A stretch of 64,000 nt of DNA from Hominenteromicrobium sp900549945 (GCA_902472305.1 CABRNK010000001.1:1-64000), one strand, 5' to 3'; counted from the stretch's first letter, positions 17,551 through 26,417 are shown. The notes: generated by a model not told the origin, from the sequence alone. Made by a program: numbers and translations.

Positions 17551-18669
17551 ATGCCTTTTGAAATCGATAACATGCTTGAAGAATCTCCCCAGACCATCAA
17601 GGTCGTCGGCGTCGGCGGCGGCGGCGGAAACGCCGTGAACCGCATGGTTTCGGCCGGCGTGCAGCACGTTGAGCTGGTCTGCATGAATACAGACCGTCAG
17701 GCTCTTTCCCGCTCGCAGGCCAAGACCCGCGTGCAGATCGGCGAGAAGAACACGCAGGGCAGGGGCGCTGGCTCGAAGCCCGAGGTGGGCGCAAAGGCCG
17801 CCGAGGAAAGCCGCGAGCTGATCGCCGCCACGCTCAAGGGCGCCGACATGGTTTTCGTTACCGCCGGCATGGGCGGCGGCACCGGCACGGGCGCCGCGCC
17901 GATTGTCGCGGAGGTCGCGAAGGATATGGGCGCGCTGACCGTCGGCATCGTCACGAAGCCGTTTGCTTTCGAGGGCAAGCGCCGCATGGAGCAGGCCGAG
18001 AAGGGCATCGCCGAGCTGCGCAAGCACGTCGATTCGCTCGTCGTGATCCCGAACGAGCGCCTGAAGCTCGTCTCCGAGCAGCGCATCACGCTCGCCAACG
18101 CGTTCAGCGTGGCGGATGATGTGCTCCGTCAGGGCGTGCAGAGCATTTCCGATTTGATTCAGATTCCGGGCGTCGTCAACCTTGACTTTGAGGACGTCAA
18201 GTCCATCATGCAGGACGCCGGCTACGCGCACATGGGCGTCGGCCGTGCGGCCGGCAAGGATAAGGCCGAGCAGGCCGCGATTGCCGCGATTTCGAGCCCG
18301 CTGCTCGAGACCGCGATTGCGGGCGCAAGAGGCGTTATCATCAACATCAAGTCCTCGCCGGATATCGCGCTCGACGAGATCGATACCGCTTCCCAACTCA
18401 TCACCGAGCGTGCGAGCGAGGATGCGAACATCATCTGGGGCGCCGCGTTCGACGACTCGATGGAGGACGAGATGATGGTCACGGTCATCGCAACCGGCTT
18501 CGACGGCATGAACGGCGAGAACAACGCGAAGGCCGCCGCACCGGCGATCAGCGATGCGGAGCTCTTCGGCACGCCGACGGCTTCGACGGCCGGCGACCGC
18601 GCCGCGTCGAGCGTTGTCGATGACGACGATACGTTCTCGGACATCATGTCCATCTTCAACAGAAAGTAA
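17551..18669 (+). CDS. ftsZ: Cell division protein FtsZ
   Basis: The tubulin-like GTPase that builds the Z ring. The 372-residue protein has VVGVGGGGGNAVNRM at the start, the tubulin signature GMGGGTGTGAAP (about residue 105) and NLDFEDVKSIM. The ATG at 17551 follows AAGGAGGA by 10 bp. After a short acidic linker the C-terminal peptide reads DTFSDIMSIFNRK. It resembles the usual DIPxFLR docking motif but lacks the proline, which may alter binding of partners such as SepF or EzrA-like proteins. It has its own promoter and a strong terminator. Confidence 0.98.
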   Translation: MPFEIDNMLEESPQTIKVVGVGGGGGNAVNRMVSAGVQHVELVCMNTDRQALSRSQAKTRVQIGEKNTQGRGAGSKPEVGAKAAEESRELIAATLKGADMVFVTAGMGGGTGTGAAPIVAEVAKDMGALTVGIVTKPFAFEGKRRMEQAEKGIAELRKHVDSLVVIPNERLKLVSEQRITLANAFSVADDVLRQGVQSISDLIQIPGVVNLDFEDVKSIMQDAGYAHMGVGRAAGKDKAEQAAIAAISSPLLETAIAGARGVIINIKSSPDIALDEIDTASQLITERASEDANIIWGAAFDDSMEDEMMVTVIATGFDGMNGENNAKAAAPAISDAELFGTPTASTAGDRAASSVVDDDDTFSDIMSIFNRK

Positions 18670-18686
18670 TTTTACGGATGTAATGG

Positions 18687-18722
18687 GCTGAGGGTAGCGC
18701 TTTCGATACCCTCAGCTTGTTT
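18687..18722 (+). terminator. ftsZ terminator
   Basis: A perfect 10-bp stem (18687-18696 with 18707-18716) is followed by TTGTTT, ending the dcw region. Confidence 0.88.
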
Positions 18723-18824
18723 ATAATTTGCATGCGGGCCGTATCGGCGGGCCGCCGTGCTGCGGTGCGCTGCGCCGCGGCGCTTGGGCGGCGCCTTCCG
18801 AGGGCCTGCGGGAAGGAATGTGTT

Positions 18825-19217
18825 ATGCGATTGATCGAGGGTATTCACCATGTGGCGCTGAAGCCGCAGAAGGAGCAGTTTGACAAGGTCATGGAATTTT
18901 ACACGGGGCTGCTGGGGCTCGAAGTCGTGCGGCGCTGGGGCGACGAGCGCTACCCCTGCACGATGATCTCCACCGGCGACAACAGCTGCATCGAGGTTCT
19001 CCCCGTGTCCGCCGAGGAGGCGCTGCCGGACGAGGGCAAATTTGCGCATCTGGCGCTTGCCGCGAAGGATGTCGACGCGTGCATCGAGTGCGTCCGTGCG
19101 GCGGGCTATCCGGTGACGATTGAGCCGAAAGACGTCACGCTCGCGGATCTCTCCGCGCGCATCGCGTTCTGCACCGGCGCCTGCGGCGAAACGGTCGAAT
19201 TCTTCTGCGTAAAATAA
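18825..19217 (+). CDS. VOC family (glyoxalase/dioxygenase fold) protein
   Basis: A 130-residue single-unit vicinal-oxygen-chelate protein with two beta-alpha-beta-beta-beta modules. Metal-ligand-like residues appear in IHHVAL, IEVLP, AHLALA and ETVEFF. The family includes glyoxalase I, methylmalonyl-CoA epimerase and fosfomycin-resistance enzymes. No substrate can be assigned. GGAAGGA lies 7 bp before the ATG at 18825. It is transcribed alone between terminators. Confidence 0.8.
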   Translation: MRLIEGIHHVALKPQKEQFDKVMEFYTGLLGLEVVRRWGDERYPCTMISTGDNSCIEVLPVSAEEALPDEGKFAHLALAAKDVDACIECVRAAGYPVTIEPKDVTLADLSARIAFCTGACGETVEFFCVK

Positions 19218-19238
19218 AATTTGTCGAAACAGATCGGA

Positions 19239-19270
19239 GCAGGGCCCCGCAAGCGGGCTCTGCCCCTTTT
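19239..19270 (+). terminator. Terminator after VOC gene
   Basis: GCAGGGCCCCGC and GCGGGCTCTGC form a GC-rich imperfect stem, followed by CCCCTTTTG. Confidence 0.7.
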
Positions 19271-19300
19271 GTCTAATCCGTTTTTGGAAGGAGCGATTCG

Positions 19301-20476
19301 TTGACTGATCTGATTTTAAGGCTGTTCGTGCGCGACTGGCGGAACACGGAAAGCCCGGCGGTGCGCGAGCGCTGCGGGCGCGTGGCGGGCGTTGTCGGCA
19401 TCGTGACGAACCTTCTGCTCTTTGCGATGAAAATTACGGTCGGCACGCTGTTTAACAGCGTCTCGATTACGGCGGACGCCGTCAACAACCTGACGGATTC
19501 CGGCTCCTCGATTGTCACGCTCGTCGGCTTTAAGCTTGCCGGCAAACCGGCGGATGCGCAGCACCCGTTCGGCCACGCGCGCATCGAGTACCTTTCGGGT
19601 GTGATCGTTTCGTTCATCGTGGTGTTTCTCGGCCTGCAGCTCGGGCTCTCCTCGGTGGAAAAGATCGTGACGCCGGAGGAAAACACGCTCACGCCCGCGG
19701 CGCTGATCGTGCTGGTTATCTCCATTCTCATGAAGCTCTGGCAGTGCCTTTTCTACCGCCGGGTAGGAAAGCTGATCCGCTCGGAGGCCGTGTTCGCCAC
19801 GTCGAACGACAGCCGCAACGACGTGATCGCGACCGCCGCGGTGCTTGCAGGCGCGGTCGTCACGATGGTGACGCACGTCAACCTCGACGGCTACATGGGC
19901 GCGCTCGTGGCGCTTTTCATCGTCGTCTCCGGCGTGCAGCTCATCCTTTCCACGGCAGATCCGCTGCTCGGCCAAGCGCCGGACAGCGCGCTCGTGCGTG
20001 AGATCCGCGATAAGATCCTTGCGTATGAAGGCATCATCGGCATGCACGACCTGACCGTGCACAGCTACGGCGTGGGGCGCTGCTTCGCCTCGGTGCACTG
20101 CGAGGTCGACGCGGGCTGCGACATCCTAGAAAGCCACGACCGCATCGACAACATTGAGCGCGATTTTGAGCGGGATCTCGGCATTCACCTTGTGATCCAT
20201 CTCGACCCGGTCGTGGTCGGTGACGCGCGGACCGACGCGCTCAAAGCGCAGGTGGTGCAGGCGGTCGGGCGCCTGTACCCGGCCGCCACGCTGCACGATT
20301 TCCGCGTGGTCTGGGGTGTGACGCATACGAACGTCGTCTTTGACGCCGCGGTGCCCTTTGAGGAAAAGGATGCGGACGGCGAGATCCGCCGGCGGATCGG
20401 CGAGGCCGTTCTGGAAATCGACCCGAAGCTCCGCGCGGTGGTCACGGTGGACCGCGGCGCGACGGACGGGGCGTGA
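19301..20476 (+). CDS. Cation diffusion facilitator transporter
   Basis: A 391-residue CDF exporter for divalent metals (Zn, Mn, Fe or Co). A six-helix membrane domain contains the metal site SITADAVNNLTDSGSS and the second site SNDSRNDVIAT. A cytoplasmic ferredoxin-like domain with HDLTVHSYG follows, then an extra C-terminal region of about 100 residues seen in long clostridial members. The start is a TTG with GGAAGGAG 7 bp upstream, and the N-terminus fits the family. The metal cannot be decided from sequence. Confidence 0.9.
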   Translation: MTDLILRLFVRDWRNTESPAVRERCGRVAGVVGIVTNLLLFAMKITVGTLFNSVSITADAVNNLTDSGSSIVTLVGFKLAGKPADAQHPFGHARIEYLSGVIVSFIVVFLGLQLGLSSVEKIVTPEENTLTPAALIVLVISILMKLWQCLFYRRVGKLIRSEAVFATSNDSRNDVIATAAVLAGAVVTMVTHVNLDGYMGALVALFIVVSGVQLILSTADPLLGQAPDSALVREIRDKILAYEGIIGMHDLTVHSYGVGRCFASVHCEVDAGCDILESHDRIDNIERDFERDLGIHLVIHLDPVVVGDARTDALKAQVVQAVGRLYPAATLHDFRVVWGVTHTNVVFDAAVPFEEKDADGEIRRRIGEAVLEIDPKLRAVVTVDRGATDGA

Positions 20477-20488
20477 GGCAAAAAGGGC

Positions 20489-20519
20489 TTGACTTCCAGT
20501 TTGGTTTAAGCTATATAAT
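20489..20519 (+). promoter_or_regulatory. Promoter of DUF362 gene
   Basis: TTGACT (20489-20494) is followed by TATATA at 17 bp (20512) or TATAAT at 19 bp (20514-20519). The 110-bp leader that follows contains GC-rich inverted repeats around 20536-20577. Confidence 0.7.
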
Positions 20520-20631
20520 TAAAGACAGAGGAGCGCCCTCGCGCGGCGCGGCCGGGCAGGCCGGTGCGCGGGAGGGCAGGGCTTTACGGACGGCGGAGAG
20601 GACCGCCGGCAAAATCTCAGGAGGATTTGTC

Positions 20632-21498
20632 ATGAAAGCAAAGGTTTATTTCACCCGGAAGATCACCCCGGAAAAGGTGCTCGAAATGTACCGCCTGCTC
20701 GGCTGTGCGCTGCCCGGCAGAGTCGCCGTGAAGCTGCATTCCGGCGAGGTGGGCAACCAGAATTTTCTGGGGCCGGAGTTCTGGCAGCCCGTGATCGAGG
20801 CGGTCGGCGGAACGGTCGTCGAATGCAACACGGCCTATGAGGGCGAGCGCAACACGACCGAAAAACACAAAAAAACGATGGAGCAGCACGGCTGGAGCCG
20901 CTATTTTGCGGTTGATATTCTCGACGCCGAGGGGCCGGACCTTGAGCTGCCGGTTCCGAACGGCGCGGTGATCCGGAAAAATTACGTCGGCAAGGATATT
21001 GAAAATTACGATTCGATGCTCGTGCTCTCGCACTTCAAGGGGCACCCGATGGGCGGCTACGGCGGCGCGCTCAAGCAGCTTTCGATCGGCGTCGCGTCGT
21101 CGTTCGGCAAGGCGTATATCCACGGTGCGGGCGATCCGGATAAGCTCTGGACCGCCGACCACGACTTGTTCCTCGAATCGATGGCGGACGCGGCGGGCTC
21201 CGTCGTCGAGTATTTCAAGGACCGGATCGCCTATGTCAACGTCATGAAGAACATGTCGGTCGACTGCGACTGCTGCGCGGTGGCGGAGGACCCCTGCATG
21301 CAGGATATCGGCGTGCTCGTCTCGCTCGACCCGATCGCGATCGATCAGGCCTGCCTCGACCTCGTCTACGCGTCGGACGACCCGGGCAAGGCGCACCTGC
21401 TCGAGCGCATCGAGTCGAGAAACGGCGTGCACACGATCGAGGCGGCGGAAAAGCTCGGCTACGGCACGCGCGAATACGAGCTGATCGAAATCGCGTGA
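20632..21498 (+). CDS. DUF362 domain protein
   Basis: A 288-residue member of the DUF362 family, whose members are linked to iron-sulfur metabolism but lack a proven reaction. Visible segments include VAVKLHSGEVGNQNFLGPEF, LVLSHFKGHPMGGYGGALKQLSIG and the conserved Cys cluster CDCCAVAEDPCMQDIG (about residues 212-227), which could bind metal. No separate ferredoxin domain is present, unlike longer relatives. AGGAGG precedes the ATG at 20632. It lies directly upstream of an iron-sulfur aldo/keto reductase, so the two may work together. Confidence 0.82.
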   Translation: MKAKVYFTRKITPEKVLEMYRLLGCALPGRVAVKLHSGEVGNQNFLGPEFWQPVIEAVGGTVVECNTAYEGERNTTEKHKKTMEQHGWSRYFAVDILDAEGPDLELPVPNGAVIRKNYVGKDIENYDSMLVLSHFKGHPMGGYGGALKQLSIGVASSFGKAYIHGAGDPDKLWTADHDLFLESMADAAGSVVEYFKDRIAYVNVMKNMSVDCDCCAVAEDPCMQDIGVLVSLDPIAIDQACLDLVYASDDPGKAHLLERIESRNGVHTIEAAEKLGYGTREYELIEIA

Positions 21499-21584
21499 TT
21501 TTATCCACAGCGAGAGAACGGGGAGCCTTGGCCGATGTCCGGCGGAGGCTCCCGCCCATATAAACGGAAAAGGAATGTGATTGT

Positions 21585-22727
21585 ATGCGTTACAGAAGTC
21601 TTGGGAAAACGGGCCTGCAGGTCAGCGAGATCGGCCTCGGCGGCGAATGGCTCGAGCGGCACAGCGCCGAGGAGGTCAAGGCTGTAGTCGATTACTGTGC
21701 GGAAAAGGGAATCAATATTCTGGACTGCTGGATGTCCGAGCCGAATGTGCGCGCGAATATCGGCGCAGCGCTTGAGGGCCAGCGCGAAAAGTGGTACATT
21801 CAGGGGCATATCGGCTCCACCTGGCAGAACGGGCAGTACGTCCGCACGCGAGATCTGCCGCAGGTCAAGGCCGCGTTTGAGGATCTACTCGCGCGCATGC
21901 GCACCGATTACATTGACCTCGGCATGATCCACTACGTCGACGAAAAGGCGGAGTTCAAGCGCGTGATGCAGGGCGCGTTCATCGAGTACGTGCGCGGCCT
22001 CAAGGCGGCGGGGACGATCCGCCACATCGGCCTTTCGACGCATAACCCCGACGTGGCGCGCCTTGCGGCGGAGCACGGCGAGATCGAGATGATCCTGTTC
22101 AGCGTCAACCCGGCGTTCGACATGGTGCCGGCGACGGAGAATCTCGACGATTACTTTGCGGAGACGTATGACGAGGCGCTCGGCGGCATCGTGCCCGAGC
22201 GCGCCGCGCTGTACCGCATCTGCGAGCAGAACGGCGTCGGCATCACGGTGATGAAGGGCTACGCCGGCGGGCGGCTGTTCACGGCGGCGCAGTCCCCGTT
22301 CGGCGTGGCGCTGACGCCGGTGCAGTGCCTGCACTACGCGCTGACGCGCCCGGCCGTCGCGAGTGTGATGGTCGGCTTCGATTCGGCGGCGCATGTCGAT
22401 GCGACCGTCGCGTACGAAACGGCGTCGGAGGCGGAGAAGGACTACGCGAGCGTGCTCGTCAATGCGCCGAAGCACGCCTACAGCGGTCAGTGCACCTACT
22501 GCGGCCACTGTGCGCCGTGTCCCGCAGGCATCGACATCGCGATGGTCAACAAGCTGCTCGACCTCGCGAAGATGCAGCCGGAAACGCCGGCCTCGCTGCG
22601 CGAGCACTACAACAACCTTTCTGCGAACGCCGCGGACTGCATCGCCTGCGGCGGCTGCGAAACGCGCTGTCCGTTCGGCGTGCCCGTCGTTGAGCGCATG
22701 GCCGAGGCGAAGGAGGCTTTCCGGTAA
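21585..22727 (+). CDS. Aldo/keto reductase-like protein with 4Fe-4S C-terminus
   Basis: A 380-residue protein with a TIM-barrel aldo/keto reductase domain (about 1-280) and a C-terminal ferredoxin-like domain. Its two cysteine clusters, CTYCGHCAPCP and CIACGGCETRCP, are suited to two 4Fe-4S centres. Of the usual Asp-Tyr-Lys-His tetrad, Asp47 and His116 can be placed. The Tyr position reads WMSEP and the Lys position reads IQGH. Conventional NADPH-dependent carbonyl reduction is therefore doubtful. GGAATG-type Shine-Dalgarno sequence lies upstream of the ATG. It probably shares a transcript with the DUF362 gene (86-bp gap). Confidence 0.88.
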   Translation: MRYRSLGKTGLQVSEIGLGGEWLERHSAEEVKAVVDYCAEKGINILDCWMSEPNVRANIGAALEGQREKWYIQGHIGSTWQNGQYVRTRDLPQVKAAFEDLLARMRTDYIDLGMIHYVDEKAEFKRVMQGAFIEYVRGLKAAGTIRHIGLSTHNPDVARLAAEHGEIEMILFSVNPAFDMVPATENLDDYFAETYDEALGGIVPERAALYRICEQNGVGITVMKGYAGGRLFTAAQSPFGVALTPVQCLHYALTRPAVASVMVGFDSAAHVDATVAYETASEAEKDYASVLVNAPKHAYSGQCTYCGHCAPCPAGIDIAMVNKLLDLAKMQPETPASLREHYNNLSANAADCIACGGCETRCPFGVPVVERMAEAKEAFR

Positions 22728-22796
22728 GGGAAAGCGCAGCGCTCCGGACAAAACGACGAAAAGGCATGCATCCGAAAGCGGCCCAAAAGAACAATA

Positions 22797-22845
22797 AACG
22801 CCCGCAGGCGCCGGGAAAACCGGTTAGCCTGCGGGCGTTTTGTCT
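22797..22845 (+). terminator. Bidirectional terminator between convergent genes
   Basis: A perfect 13-bp stem (22797-22809 with 22827-22839) is followed by TTGTCTGT on the plus strand. An A-rich run before it serves the minus-strand HAD gene. Confidence 0.9.
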
Positions 22846-22854
22846 GTATTACGT

Positions 22855-23652
22855 TTACAGGTAGGGGATGATCTCCGAAAGGTCGCGGAAAACGAGGTCG
22901 GGCGTGCCGGGCATCGTGCCGATGTCGCCGGCCTTCGATTCGCCGCTGAGCACGAGGATCGAGCACATCGGGCTGTTATCGGCGAGCGCGATGTCCGTGT
23001 AAAGCCGGTCGCCGACGATCGCAATCTCCGATTCCGAAAGGCCGGTGTGCTTCGAGATATACGCGCGCGTCAGCGGGCTGGGTTTGCCGAAGAACGGGAA
23101 CGTGCGCCCTGTGGAACCCTCGATCAGCTTCGCGATCGAGCCGCAGTCCGGGATGAAGCCGGTTTCGGTCGGGCAGTTCAGGTCGGGATTGAGGCCGTAC
23201 ACCGGCAGGCCCGCGCGGATGAAATCGCAGGCCTTTGCGAGCCGGTTGTATTCGAGCGTCGTGTCGAAACCGACGAGCACCGCGTCCGGGGCATCCTCGA
23301 CGATCTCGAGGCCGAAAGCGGCGAGCTCGCGGCGCAGAAGCGGCGTGCCGAGGACGAAGACCCGCGCGCCCGGGTGGTGCGAGAGCATATAGTCCGCCGC
23401 GACGCCGTTGGAGATCAGCATCCGTTCGCGGGGGACCGCAATGCCCATGCGGGCGAGCTTTTGCAGGTAGGTGTCCGTATCCTTCGAGCTGTTGTTCGTG
23501 AAGAAGCAGAAGCCGCGCCCGCTTTTTTCCACGGCGGCGAGGAAATCCTTTGTGTAGGGGAAGAGGTTCTCGCCGAGGTAGATCGTGCCGTCCATATCGA
23601 GCACGAAGCAGCGGATGCCTTGCAGCTTTTGCCGGATCTCTGCCGCCGTCAT
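22855..23652 (-). CDS. HAD-IIA family sugar-phosphatase (NagD-like)
   Basis: A 265-residue haloacid dehalogenase-superfamily hydrolase of subclass IIA. Motif I is LDMDGTIYLG with nucleophile Asp19 and Asp21. FFTNNSS is motif II, GKPSP precedes motif III, and VGDRLYTDI is motif IV. Relatives dephosphorylate sugar phosphates, nucleotides or phosphoglycolate. The ATG at 23652 begins 1 bp beyond the alpha-galactosidase stop. The longer TTG start at 23670 would overlap that gene. Tight linkage to GH36 suggests a role in galactose-phosphate overflow, which is an inference. Confidence 0.87.
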   Translation of the reverse strand: MTAAEIRQKLQGIRCFVLDMDGTIYLGENLFPYTKDFLAAVEKSGRGFCFFTNNSSKDTDTYLQKLARMGIAVPRERMLISNGVAADYMLSHHPGARVFVLGTPLLRRELAAFGLEIVEDAPDAVLVGFDTTLEYNRLAKACDFIRAGLPVYGLNPDLNCPTETGFIPDCGSIAKLIEGSTGRTFPFFGKPSPLTRAYISKHTGLSESEIAIVGDRLYTDIALADNSPMCSILVLSGESKAGDIGTMPGTPDLVFRDLSEIIPYL

Positions 23653-23653
23653 C

Positions 23654-25792
23654 TCAGTATTCCAGCTCAAAGATGCGGGCGCAGATCGGTGCGGGCAGGT
23701 CGACGGTCAGCGTGCCCTGTGCAGCGTTCCACGCGCAGGCCGTGCCGTGGTTTTCCGGGTAGGCGCACTTGACCTTCACGTCGCGGCGGCCGCGCAGGAA
23801 ATCGACCGGCAGGACACAGCGGCCGTCCGGCGCGCCGCGGCGCCACACGGTGATGTACGCCTTGTGCTCCGTTTTGAGGCCGAGGGAAATCCACGTGTCC
23901 GTAAAGCGGGAGGTACCCAGCGGCCAGAACGGCAGCGCGACCTTGATGTCGCCGCGAATCGTCTTGTAGTAGTCGAGCGCCTCCTTGACGAGTGTGAAGT
24001 CGCTTTCGGGGATCTCGGCGAGATGGCCGCTCTGGTGGATGCGCTGCATCAGCGCGTTGCACATGTTGAACACGGCCTCCTCGCGCCCGCCGCCCTTCAT
24101 CGGGTAGCTCCAGATCGCGCTCTGCTCCGGCGTGAGGCCCGCGGGCGCGTTCGCCGCGATCGAAGCGTACCGCAGGTAATCGTCCTGGTCGCTCGTGGAC
24201 TGGATGCTGTGGCGGGAGAGCATCGCGTAATCGATGCGCATGCCGCCGGAGGAGCAGTTTTCGATGATAAGGTCGGGGTAGCGCGCGAAAACGGAATCGA
24301 GCCACGCGAGATAGGCGCGCTCATGCTCGAGCAGGCCGTCGCCGACGCTGTCCGCGTTCAGCTCGGTGCCGATGCCCGGCTCGATGTTGTAGTCCATCTT
24401 GATGTAGCCGACGTGGTAGTCGCGGACCAGACGGTCGATGACCTCGTTCGCGTGCTCGACAACCTCGGGATTGCGGAAATCGAGCTGCCAGCGGCTGCGG
24501 TCGTGCACCTTTTTGCCGTGGCGGGTGAAGAACCAGTCGGGGTGGACGCGCGCGGCCTTCGGGCAGCAGATGCCCATGACCTCGATCTCGAGCCACACGC
24601 CGGGGATCATGCCCTTCGAGCGGATGTAGTCCATGACTTCCTCGAGGCCGTTCGGGAAGCGCTCGTAGCTCGGGAGCCACTCGCCGACATTGTCCCACCA
24701 GAAGCCCGCGGCGTACCAGCCCGCGTCCACGCAGAAGTATTCGCAGCCGGCCTTGTGCGCGGCGTCGATCAGCGGGAGCTCCTTCGCGGTCGTCGGGTTC
24801 GCCCACAGGCAGTTCATGTAGTCGTTGAAGATGATGCAGAGCTTTTCATTGTCGTCGTTCTTGCGGCGGATCACACGGCGGTATTTCGTCAGCTCGCCCA
24901 TCGCGTCGTCGAATTTGCCGATCGTGGAGCCGACGCACACCGGCACGGTTGTAAACGTCTCACCGGGCTGGAGATTTTTCCACCAGTGCGATTCCGTCTC
25001 GGACGGGCCGCTGAGCTGGATGTAGAAGCTGCCCATCTGGTCGCTGATCTCCCAGTGCCACGAGCCGTTGTGCTCGATCTGCCAGAAGAGGTTGGAACCG
25101 GCCTCCGTATTTTCGAGCAGGCCCATCGGCAGGTATTCCTTGGTGGACCAGTTTCCGATATTCGTCGCGCCGATCACCTTGGAGGAGCGCTGGATCTCCG
25201 CGGGCTGGCACTGCGCGAGGCCGAGCTCGGGGAAGCTGTAGCTCTCCCACTGCATTTCGCGCTGCCAGCCGTTGTGCGGGTACCAGACGCGCATCTTGTC
25301 GTCGGTGGAGAGCAGGCCCTCCTTTTCGATGCCGGTCAAAGCGAAGGAGGAAACGTACTCGAGCCCCTGCGGCTCCTTGCCGACGTTCTTCACGTTCGTC
25401 CAGCAGCGCACGGCCTGAATGCCGTCGTAAAACTGCATGTGCGAGACGGTGTCGATGCCGCAGATACCGTCGTGCATCCGGATTTCCAGCTTGCGGCCGA
25501 AAGCGTTGCGCTTGTCCGCAAAATCCACGAGCTGCATGCGGTCGCCGGGGGAGGTCGAGATATACTTGTTGCCGTGGCGCTCGCCCGGGCGGTTCTGGCC
25601 GGAGATCATGATCTCAAGCACGTTGTAGCGCTCGGTGTTAATGCGGCTTTCGCCGGTCTCGCGGTCGCGGCTGCGAAGGATCTTGCCTTCGTCGAAGGGC
25701 AGGGCGGAAAAATGCAGCAGCTTGCAGGTGCCGTCCTCTTTCTTTTCGAAAACGAGATGCAGCCCGTTTTCGTCGATGTGAATCAGGTTCAT
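23654..25792 (-). CDS. Alpha-galactosidase, GH36
   Basis: A 712-residue cytoplasmic GH36 enzyme (no signal peptide) that hydrolyses alpha-1,6-galactosides such as melibiose and raffinose. It has an N-terminal beta-sandwich (to about 320), a TIM barrel with WVDAGW-like FCVDAGWYA, and a C-terminal beta domain. The catalytic nucleophile is Asp467 in YIKMDYN, and the acid/base is Asp521 in SSGGMRIDYAM. The ATG at 25792 follows AAAGGAAAGG. It is first in a two-gene operon with the HAD phosphatase. No dedicated sugar transporter is adjacent. Confidence 0.94.
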   Translation of the reverse strand: MNLIHIDENGLHLVFEKKEDGTCKLLHFSALPFDEGKILRSRDRETGESRINTERYNVLEIMISGQNRPGERHGNKYISTSPGDRMQLVDFADKRNAFGRKLEIRMHDGICGIDTVSHMQFYDGIQAVRCWTNVKNVGKEPQGLEYVSSFALTGIEKEGLLSTDDKMRVWYPHNGWQREMQWESYSFPELGLAQCQPAEIQRSSKVIGATNIGNWSTKEYLPMGLLENTEAGSNLFWQIEHNGSWHWEISDQMGSFYIQLSGPSETESHWWKNLQPGETFTTVPVCVGSTIGKFDDAMGELTKYRRVIRRKNDDNEKLCIIFNDYMNCLWANPTTAKELPLIDAAHKAGCEYFCVDAGWYAAGFWWDNVGEWLPSYERFPNGLEEVMDYIRSKGMIPGVWLEIEVMGICCPKAARVHPDWFFTRHGKKVHDRSRWQLDFRNPEVVEHANEVIDRLVRDYHVGYIKMDYNIEPGIGTELNADSVGDGLLEHERAYLAWLDSVFARYPDLIIENCSSGGMRIDYAMLSRHSIQSTSDQDDYLRYASIAANAPAGLTPEQSAIWSYPMKGGGREEAVFNMCNALMQRIHQSGHLAEIPESDFTLVKEALDYYKTIRGDIKVALPFWPLGTSRFTDTWISLGLKTEHKAYITVWRRGAPDGRCVLPVDFLRGRRDVKVKCAYPENHGTACAWNAAQGTLTVDLPAPICARIFELEY

Positions 25793-25825
25793 AGAGAAGC
25801 CTTTCCTTTCCAAAAGAGTAAGTTG

Positions 25826-25863
25826 TCTGTACAGATTTTAGCACAGTGCGCCCTGCTTTTCAA
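25826..25863 (-). promoter_or_regulatory. Alpha-galactosidase promoter with palindrome
   Basis: Read on the minus strand, TTGAAA (25863-25858), 17 bp and TAAAAT (25840-25835) form a good promoter. A perfect 10-bp palindrome, TCTGTACAGA (25826-25835), abuts the -10 box at the start site and is a candidate operator. Confidence 0.75.
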
Positions 25864-25875
25864 GACGCAATCGGC

Positions 25876-26199
25876 TCAGCGGGAAAATTTCAGCCCCGGC
25901 GCCGAATAGCGGAGCGCCCGGCGCAGCCGCTCCACGGCTTTTTTGATGCGCTTTGAGACGTTGCCGCGCGTCGTGCCGAGCCGCTCGGCGATTTCCTGCA
26001 TCGTGTTCCCCTCCATGTAGTAGAGCGTGAGGCAGGCGCGCTGGCGGTCGGTCAGCTCGTTTTGAATGGCGATGCGCAGCAGCCGCGCGGCCTCCTCAAG
26101 CTCGCGCCGGTTTGTGCTGTACGCCCCTTCCTGCGCCGGGCGGTACAGCGCGTCGTACAAAAGCGCGTTGCGGCGCGGACTTCTACTGCTCAAGCGCAT
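25876..26199 (-). CDS. Sigma-70 region 4-like protein
   Basis: A 107-residue protein whose second half matches sigma-factor region 4: LTDRQRACLTLYYMEGNTMQEIAERLGTTRGNVSKRIKKAVERLR, a helix-turn-helix that contacts -35 DNA in true sigma factors. Region 2, needed for core binding and melting, is absent, so it is not a complete sigma factor. Similar short proteins occur in clostridial genomes and phages as probable regulators. The ATG at 26199 (or GTG at 26202) overlaps the end of the upstream small gene, implying coupled translation. Confidence 0.75.
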   Translation of the reverse strand: MRLSSRSPRRNALLYDALYRPAQEGAYSTNRRELEEAARLLRIAIQNELTDRQRACLTLYYMEGNTMQEIAERLGTTRGNVSKRIKKAVERLRRALRYSAPGLKFSR

Positions 26200-26386
26200 C
26201 ACCGCGCCTTTGCAGAATGCGCCCCGTCACCATGCACTCGAGGTACATGTCGCAGAGCAGGTGGATGCGCTGGGCGCGCTGGCCCGTGACGTCGGGCCCG
26301 GATTCGGCCTGCACCTGTCGGATGCGGCATTTGAGCGCTTCGGCCTCCTTCAGATATTCAAGCCCCCATGCGGCGTAGTTTTTCAT
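26183..26386 (-). CDS. Small helical protein paired with sigma-like regulator
   Basis: A 67-residue, mostly helical charged protein with no membrane segment. Repeated Leu, Arg and Glu spacing (EALKCRIRQVQAE, RAQRIHLLCDMYLE) suggests an amphipathic helix pair. GAAAGGA lies upstream of the ATG at 26386, and its last codons overlap the start of the sigma-like gene. I do not recognise the family with certainty. The pairing recalls clostridial DUF1492-type gene arrangements. The two genes form one transcript behind a consensus promoter with a LexA-like box. Confidence 0.6.
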   Translation of the reverse strand: MKNYAAWGLEYLKEAEALKCRIRQVQAESGPDVTGQRAQRIHLLCDMYLECMVTGRILQRRGDALEQ

Positions 26387-26417
26387 CGGCAGATTTCCTT
26401 TCGTATGCAAAAGATTT

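Noticed and set aside
23585..25909. A 774-codon open frame on the plus strand
   Set aside because: Antisense shadow of the GH36 alpha-galactosidase, with low-complexity Val/Ala/Arg composition and no motif.
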